A stretch of 22,987 nucleotides of DNA from Sphacelaria rigidula (taxonomy: Eukaryota > Phaeophyceae > Sphacelariales). Location of the stretch: contig CAXNAA020000293.1 of NCBI GenBank assembly GCA_964200075.2, forward strand, positions 1-22,987. Reading direction: 5' to 3'. The translations under genes were made by a program, and so were the position numbers. A model generated the notes under the pieces. The model had not been told where the DNA came from. It made no database searches and was given only the letters and a program-made list of their open reading frames with translations. Below, one piece after another: positions 19,725-22,987 of this stretch (the stretch's first letter is position 1; each line of letters begins with the position of its first letter).

Positions 19725-19812
19725 GGGTGGGGGGGGAGGGGGGGGGGCGTACTCATTTGTTGCATGCCTTGGTCGTTCGACCATTGACCACGCATCCCTT
19801 TCGAGACGGAGT
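19725..19812 (-). mobile_element. 5'-truncated LINE 3' end (copy C) with C-rich tail
   Basis: The reverse complement reads CTCCGTCTCGAAAGGGATGC, then GGTCAATGG, AACAAATGA and GTACGC, followed by a C tract (G-rich at 19725-19747 on the plus strand). It matches 19027-19090. Its truncated 5' end abuts the tail of copy D, so C and D form a head-to-tail pair. Confidence 0.7.
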
Positions 19813-19955
19813 GGGGAGGGGGAGGGGGGGTAACTTATTTGTTGCTCACCTTATTCGTTTGGCCATTGATCATCCATCCCTTTCGAGACGGAGCACTGTC
19901 CCTACTCCTAATAGGGACATGTTCAACATTTCGGTGCTCATTCCATTTCTCGCGC
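19813..19955 (-). mobile_element. 5'-truncated LINE 3' end (copy D) with C-rich tail
   Basis: The minus-strand frame reads EKWNEHRNVEHVPIRSRDSA, then PSRKGWMINGQTNKVSNK, ending in TAA at 19835-19837 and then GTTAC and a C-rich tail (19813-19834). It is a diverged relative of 18978-19081 with the same end point. It lies inverted relative to the main LINE. Confidence 0.7.
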
Positions 19956-20384
19956 GGGAGAGGGAGGGATGACAATATCTGCCTTGGAAGGAAATGTTGC
20001 CTGTGACACATACTGACTTGCATATGTCATACAGTTATTTGAGCAAGCGCGTCTGCTCGTCTGCCTCAAACCCTGGGCACGAGGATGACAATTGACGGGG
20101 TATGCACTAATATTGCGGGAGAAATGCGGTAGAGGAGGAAGGCTCAAGATTGAAAGTGCTCGGGTGTACTGCTGCAGATAGACTTGGATATTGACCTCGA
20201 AAACGTGCCCTGCTGATAGTTTAGGCAAATAACGTGTTGTATTTATGGTCAATGCTACAATATATCATGATCCACGCTACTACTGTTTATTACAGCGAGA
20301 CTATCGTACGCCAGACTTTGCGTGAGTCTTCGATGCAATGCTGGATTTCATTTTCGATTGTGACGGCAATGATTCCTTTTGCAG
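19956..20384. other. Distal part of intron C-D, nothing recognised
   Basis: Apart from the acceptor tract before exon D (TTCCTTTTGCAG, ending at 20384), no element was recognised. Plus-strand coding from 20234 runs in a different frame from exon D and has no motif. Confidence 0.4.
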
Positions 20385-20511
20385 GTTCTCGGCGGTTGAG
20401 AGAGTACCCGGTCTGTACTCGGCATTGCTTAATAGTGCGGATGCCATGGATGCCAACGATATCACGGGCGTTAGAGGCCCAAAGCAGAGCTGCTTCGTGG
20501 ACATCGAAAAG
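20385..20511 (+). CDS. TBC-domain protein, exon D (arginine-finger motif, first half)
   Basis: The exon follows TTTTGCAG and ends at AAG|GTAACA. Its first base completes the Arg codon begun in exon C. The translation contains VPGLYSALLNSADA (the 'Y..LL' element) and ends in CFVDIEK in phase 0. Joined to exon E it gives DIEKDLQRT, which contains the IxxDxxR motif whose Arg acts as the catalytic finger in TBC Rab-GAPs. The 127-bp length and clean borders support a real exon. Confidence 0.85.
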
Positions 20512-20951
20512 GTAACACGCTGTCCCTTGTCTTCGCGTGCACGGTATGGGAGTATTTCGCTCCTATTCCTCACTGGTTGTGTAACATATTTGCTCAATTG
20601 GCATGTTTGGCCATGAATGGTGTGTACTGTCGCACTCATTCCGTTCCATTCTGGGGTCTAGGGAATGGAGGAACCGTGGCCGCAACGCCAGTAAATCAAT
20701 ACCTAACGCATAAGTAGAAGTAGGGACTTGGTTTCTCGGGCCATTCCGTTGTGTATCGTTGCCATGCTTCTGGAGTACGTATTTTGATGCTTGTCTTGTG
20801 CTCGCGAATTTCGCCCCCCTGACTCCGCTTCCCGAAGCTTCGCTAGACTGGTTCATGTGCACGACCCGGAGTGCTCCTGTGCTCGATTTTTTCCTCCCAC
20901 ACTATGCCCCACACACCACCCTGCCGTCATTTTGCTTGTCTGCTGTGTCAG
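20512..20951 (+). other. Intron D-E of TBC gene
   Basis: This 440-bp interval begins GTAACA and ends GTGTCAG, and phase is 0 at both sides. It contains no recognised feature. Confidence 0.75.
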
Positions 20952-21047
20952 GATTTACAACGGACACTGGGCATGACAGATGTGACGGCGCTGCGAAACG
21001 TACTCCGCTGTATATCCACTTTCGTGCCCGACGTAGGATATGTCCAG
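20952..21047 (+). CDS. TBC-domain protein, exon E (Arg finger to Gln finger)
   Basis: This exon has exactly 32 codons: DLQRTLGMTDVTALRNVLRC, continuing through PDVGYVQ. The opening Arg of DLQR is the putative catalytic Arg; the final YVQ is the YxQ glutamine finger that supplies the second catalytic residue in TBC Rab-GAPs. The spacing between the two motifs fits the family. The exon ends at CAG|GTGCGT in phase 0 and continues directly into GMNF of exon F. Confidence 0.9.
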
Positions 21048-21246
21048 GTGCGTCTCACATCAGACTCCACCCCGCCCGACATGATACGTCCCGACCCGCG
21101 ATTGCCCGGGCCTACCCCTGCAACCCGCACTGTGTAAAACCAAACGATACCTCCAACGCAACACTTGACCCGCCTCTTGCATCACGTTTTTCGTGTCGGT
21201 CAAACCGGGGGTGGTGGGTGGGATCTACCCCGTTTTTTTCTTGCAG
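21048..21246 (+). other. Intron E-F of TBC gene
   Basis: This is a 199-bp intron beginning GTGCGT and ending in a clear pyrimidine tract plus TTGCAG. Phase is 0 at both sides. Its removal joins YVQ to GMNF, the canonical TBC junction. Confidence 0.85.
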
Positions 21247-21383
21247 GGCATGAACTTCGTGTGCAGATGCTTGCTGCAGGTGTACGACGATGAAGAGGAG
21301 GCGTTTTGGGTGTTCGTCGGAATGCTGCAAAAGTTTGGTTTGCGCAGGCTTTATTGCCCGGGCATGCCCCTCTTGCGTCTCAG
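21247..21383 (+). CDS. TBC-domain protein, exon F (GMNF helix and following)
   Basis: The translation begins GMNFVCRCLLQVYDDEEEAF and continues WVFVGMLQKFGLRRLYCPGM. It matches the TBC pattern 'GMn.i...lL....ded.AFW....l.......Y..gm'. It ends in phase 2 at CTCAG|GTGCGA. The rest of the domain (the second helical half) is not found in the remaining 1.6 kb, so the next exon is expected beyond the window. As a Rab-GAP the product would accelerate GTP hydrolysis by a Rab in membrane traffic; the target Rab cannot be inferred. Confidence 0.9.
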
Positions 21384-22228
21384 GTGCGAAGCATGTCACG
21401 GTCATTACTCCAACATGACAGTTCGCGACACGGCTGGTAGAAACCAAGTTCTCAAGATGACCCATCTAGGTATGCACTTCGTTGCACTCGAGCACTCTCG
21501 TGGCTGTGCAGTGGGATCGTGGGGTGCGTTGCCTTGCTACATACTCAACTTCACTGCACTTTGCTGTGGTGCGGTTCATCGTACAGTAGTCCTGCAGAGA
21601 CTCCACACACTGGCACGTACCTGCTACAATTACTGCTCTTAATAGCAGTAGGCCATAACATTTGTACGCGACGTCAAATAATATTGAGGTCACTCTCTAC
21701 ACCTGAAACCTATTTCATACAAAACTGTTTCACATCAGACCGTCGGCAGGGCAGGCACCGCACAAGCAACCAAGAGGTTTCGAGAGGTGAGCCCATTGGG
21801 AACCCTCCCCTTCCGTCCCCGGGCCAGACGCCTCATTATTTTAAGTCCTGACAAAGAAGAAAGCATGGGAACAGAAAGATCGACGACAACCATTTGCGCG
21901 GCGAAAGGTCACAGAAGAATCCACCAGCAAAGATGCAACGGATCACGTCTGTCCTAGTTTGTGCACACAAGCAAAATCAGCACTTGCGCGCTTGAAGTAT
22001 ATGTGTCGGAGTGTTGTCCCATCTGTTCTGGACGCCGGTCTACACCTTTCGGTATATGTGGGCGCACCAGCCGGGGTCACACAGAAGGAAGGCCAACACA
22101 GGTGTTTTTTTTTATCGCGAAAGGGGTTCAGCAGTCCCTTTCCGTCGTCGTCCGTTGAGGCGACTCTTGTGTACCCACGACATGGCCACTCTCCACTGTG
22201 GAGCATTGTGTGAGAAACAAATCCCGGA

Positions 22229-22302
22229 TCGCTCTGAGATTCGAACTCACGAACCAACCGTCAGGAGGATTCGCGGTTACCAACTGAGCCACCGGGGCGA
22301 CC
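22229..22302 (-). repeat. tRNA-derived SINE head, copy Y
   Basis: The A-box TGGCTCAGTTGG (complement of 22280-22291) and B-box-like AGTTCGAATCT (about 22237-22248) are at normal spacing on the minus strand. The T-arm pairs at four of five positions. It is a diverged relative of 19590-19666, sharing GGTCGCCCC and TGACGGTTG. A SINE head or tRNA relic is more likely than a working tRNA. Confidence 0.6.
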
Positions 22303-22536
22303 GGTACCATACAAGCAAAAATCGTCGTTACCTGTCTATTTTCTATATACTGAGTCCCGTGCAGCACCGGGGCACATTTATATACGAGCCTGAAAGACAC
22401 GCCTCTGGTTAACAGCTTTGCGTGAAAGCTATAGATACTCAACCATCTGTCGTTCGAAAAGCAGCACCTCGAGTTCCACACTTTTCCATTGCCAGTACCA
22501 AGAGGGTTGACGACCAGCCGCTAGAATGGTATCAAC

Positions 22537-22557
22537 AGTCGGACGTCGAGTCCGACT
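22537..22557. repeat. Perfect 8-bp hairpin
   Basis: AGTCGGAC (22537-22544), a 5-base loop and GTCCGACT (22550-22557). It is short and isolated. No run of T follows that would suggest a terminator. Confidence 0.5.
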
Positions 22558-22901
22558 CTGCGCGAGTCAGGCGTTAACTTTCGGAGCTATGCTTGAATAT
22601 CATTTCAATGTGTGCTGTACGTGTCTCCTGTTGCCCTGAAACATCATTGCTTGATTGTTTCAATGCTTCAAAAAGTGGCGATTGTCGTTGACGAACGATC
22701 AACGTGGCGCAAATCCGCCCCCCTCCTGTTGACGCTGTCGGACCCCAACAGTTGCCAACATGATTTTTATGGAATGGTGGTATTTTGATTTCAGTCCGGA
22801 GCTCTCAAGGCGCTTTGCTCCAGCGAGGATCGGCCGGCCTCGCCAAAAACGCTGTCACTGTCCTCACGACCGGCCAAGATGCAAAACATATCGTACCAAT
22901 T

Positions 22902-22960
22902 CCCCCCCCCCCCCCCCCCCCCCCCCCCCCACCCCCGACCACCCCCCCGGCGCCCTCGCC
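22902..22960. repeat. Poly(C) tract near the right edge
   Basis: There is an uninterrupted run of about 28 C at roughly 22903-22930, and the sequence stays C-rich beyond it. Unlike the LINE tails, it is not preceded by the LINE stop-GTAC signature. Its exact length is likely unreliable. Confidence 0.6.
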
Positions 22961-22987
22961 ACTCCCCCTAGCACAAACAACAAACGA

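Larger units (their letters stand above)
6890..20384 (+). other. Giant intron C-D (13.5 kb) filled with mobile elements
   Basis: The left border is GTGCGT and the right border is TTCCTTTTGCAG. The phases of exons C and D agree (two bases plus one base give AGG, Arg). The interval holds a LINE, a TIR element, a copia-like fragment, SINE and LINE fragments and an assembly gap, described separately. Small unrecognised host exons inside it cannot be excluded, but any such exon or set of exons would have to preserve phase. Confidence 0.45.
21384..22987 (+). other. Intron after exon F, running off the window
   Basis: The interval begins with a GTGCGA donor. No exon with TBC-like residues was found. 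An acceptor-like sequence at about 22797 (TTTTGATTTCAG) gives a phase-compatible reading, but the residues do not resemble a TBC domain. It includes SINE copy Y, a short hairpin and a terminal poly(C) run, listed separately; the rest shows no recognised feature. Confidence 0.5.

Noticed and set aside
22798-22900. Possible next TBC exon after a good acceptor (TTTTGATTTCAG)
   Set aside because: The phase-compatible reading gives SPELSRRFAPARIGR and similar, which does not resemble the next TBC segment, and it runs into poly(C).
1-22987. CRISPR array, bacterial operon or phage features
   Set aside because: No regularly spaced short repeats, no operon-like gene packing, and clear spliceosomal introns; the window is eukaryotic.

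Overview
This is a eukaryotic nuclear window. It has spliced coding exons with GT/AG borders, long introns, a degenerate LINE and other transposon debris, tRNA-derived SINE heads, long poly(C) runs, and a 10-base N gap. Balanced GC, large repeat-filled introns, a Ser/Gly/Ala-rich insert and the character of the LINE protein suggest a stramenopile, most likely a brown alga. That assignment rests on general resemblance and was not checked.

One host gene is supported: a plus-strand TBC-domain (Rab GTPase-activating) protein that appears to span almost the whole window. Six putative exons were read by eye: A 2622-2719, B 3436-3551, C 6033-6889, D 20385-20511, E 20952-21047 and F 21247-21383. Every junction is phase-compatible (1, 0, 2, 0, 0; exon F ends in phase 2). 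A and B carry the start of the TBC domain. D, E and F carry the arginine-finger motif (IxxDxxR), the glutamine-finger motif (YxQ) and the following GMNF helix. C is a 285-residue low-complexity segment that would interrupt the domain. The N-terminus lies before exon A and the second half of the domain lies beyond the right edge.

Introns: A-B is 716 bp and B-C is about 2.5 kb, with nothing recognised in either. C-D is about 13.5 kb and is a nested stack of mobile DNA. It contains (1) two diverged copies of an unclassified repeat with a minus-strand reading frame (6936-7450 and 9258-9560); (2) an assembly gap (8334-8343) whose right flank is a C-rich, distorted copy of its left flank; (3) a 5'-truncated LINE 3' end with a C-rich tail (9011-9200); (4) a degenerate LINE (11222-19081) carrying endonuclease and reverse transcriptase, interrupted by a copia-like fragment (about 13537-14895) and by a 2,602-bp element with terminal inverted repeats (16256-18857) inserted at a TA dinucleotide; (5) two inverted, tandem, truncated LINE 3' ends (19727-19955); and (6) a tRNA-like SINE head (19590-19666). 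Introns D-E and E-F are short. The region after exon F is probably another intron with a second SINE head, a hairpin and a terminal poly(C) run.

The most interesting points are the TBC domain split by a low-complexity exon and a very large intron, the precise TA insertion of a foldback-rich element into the LINE, and LINE 3' ends that finish in poly(C) rather than poly(A).
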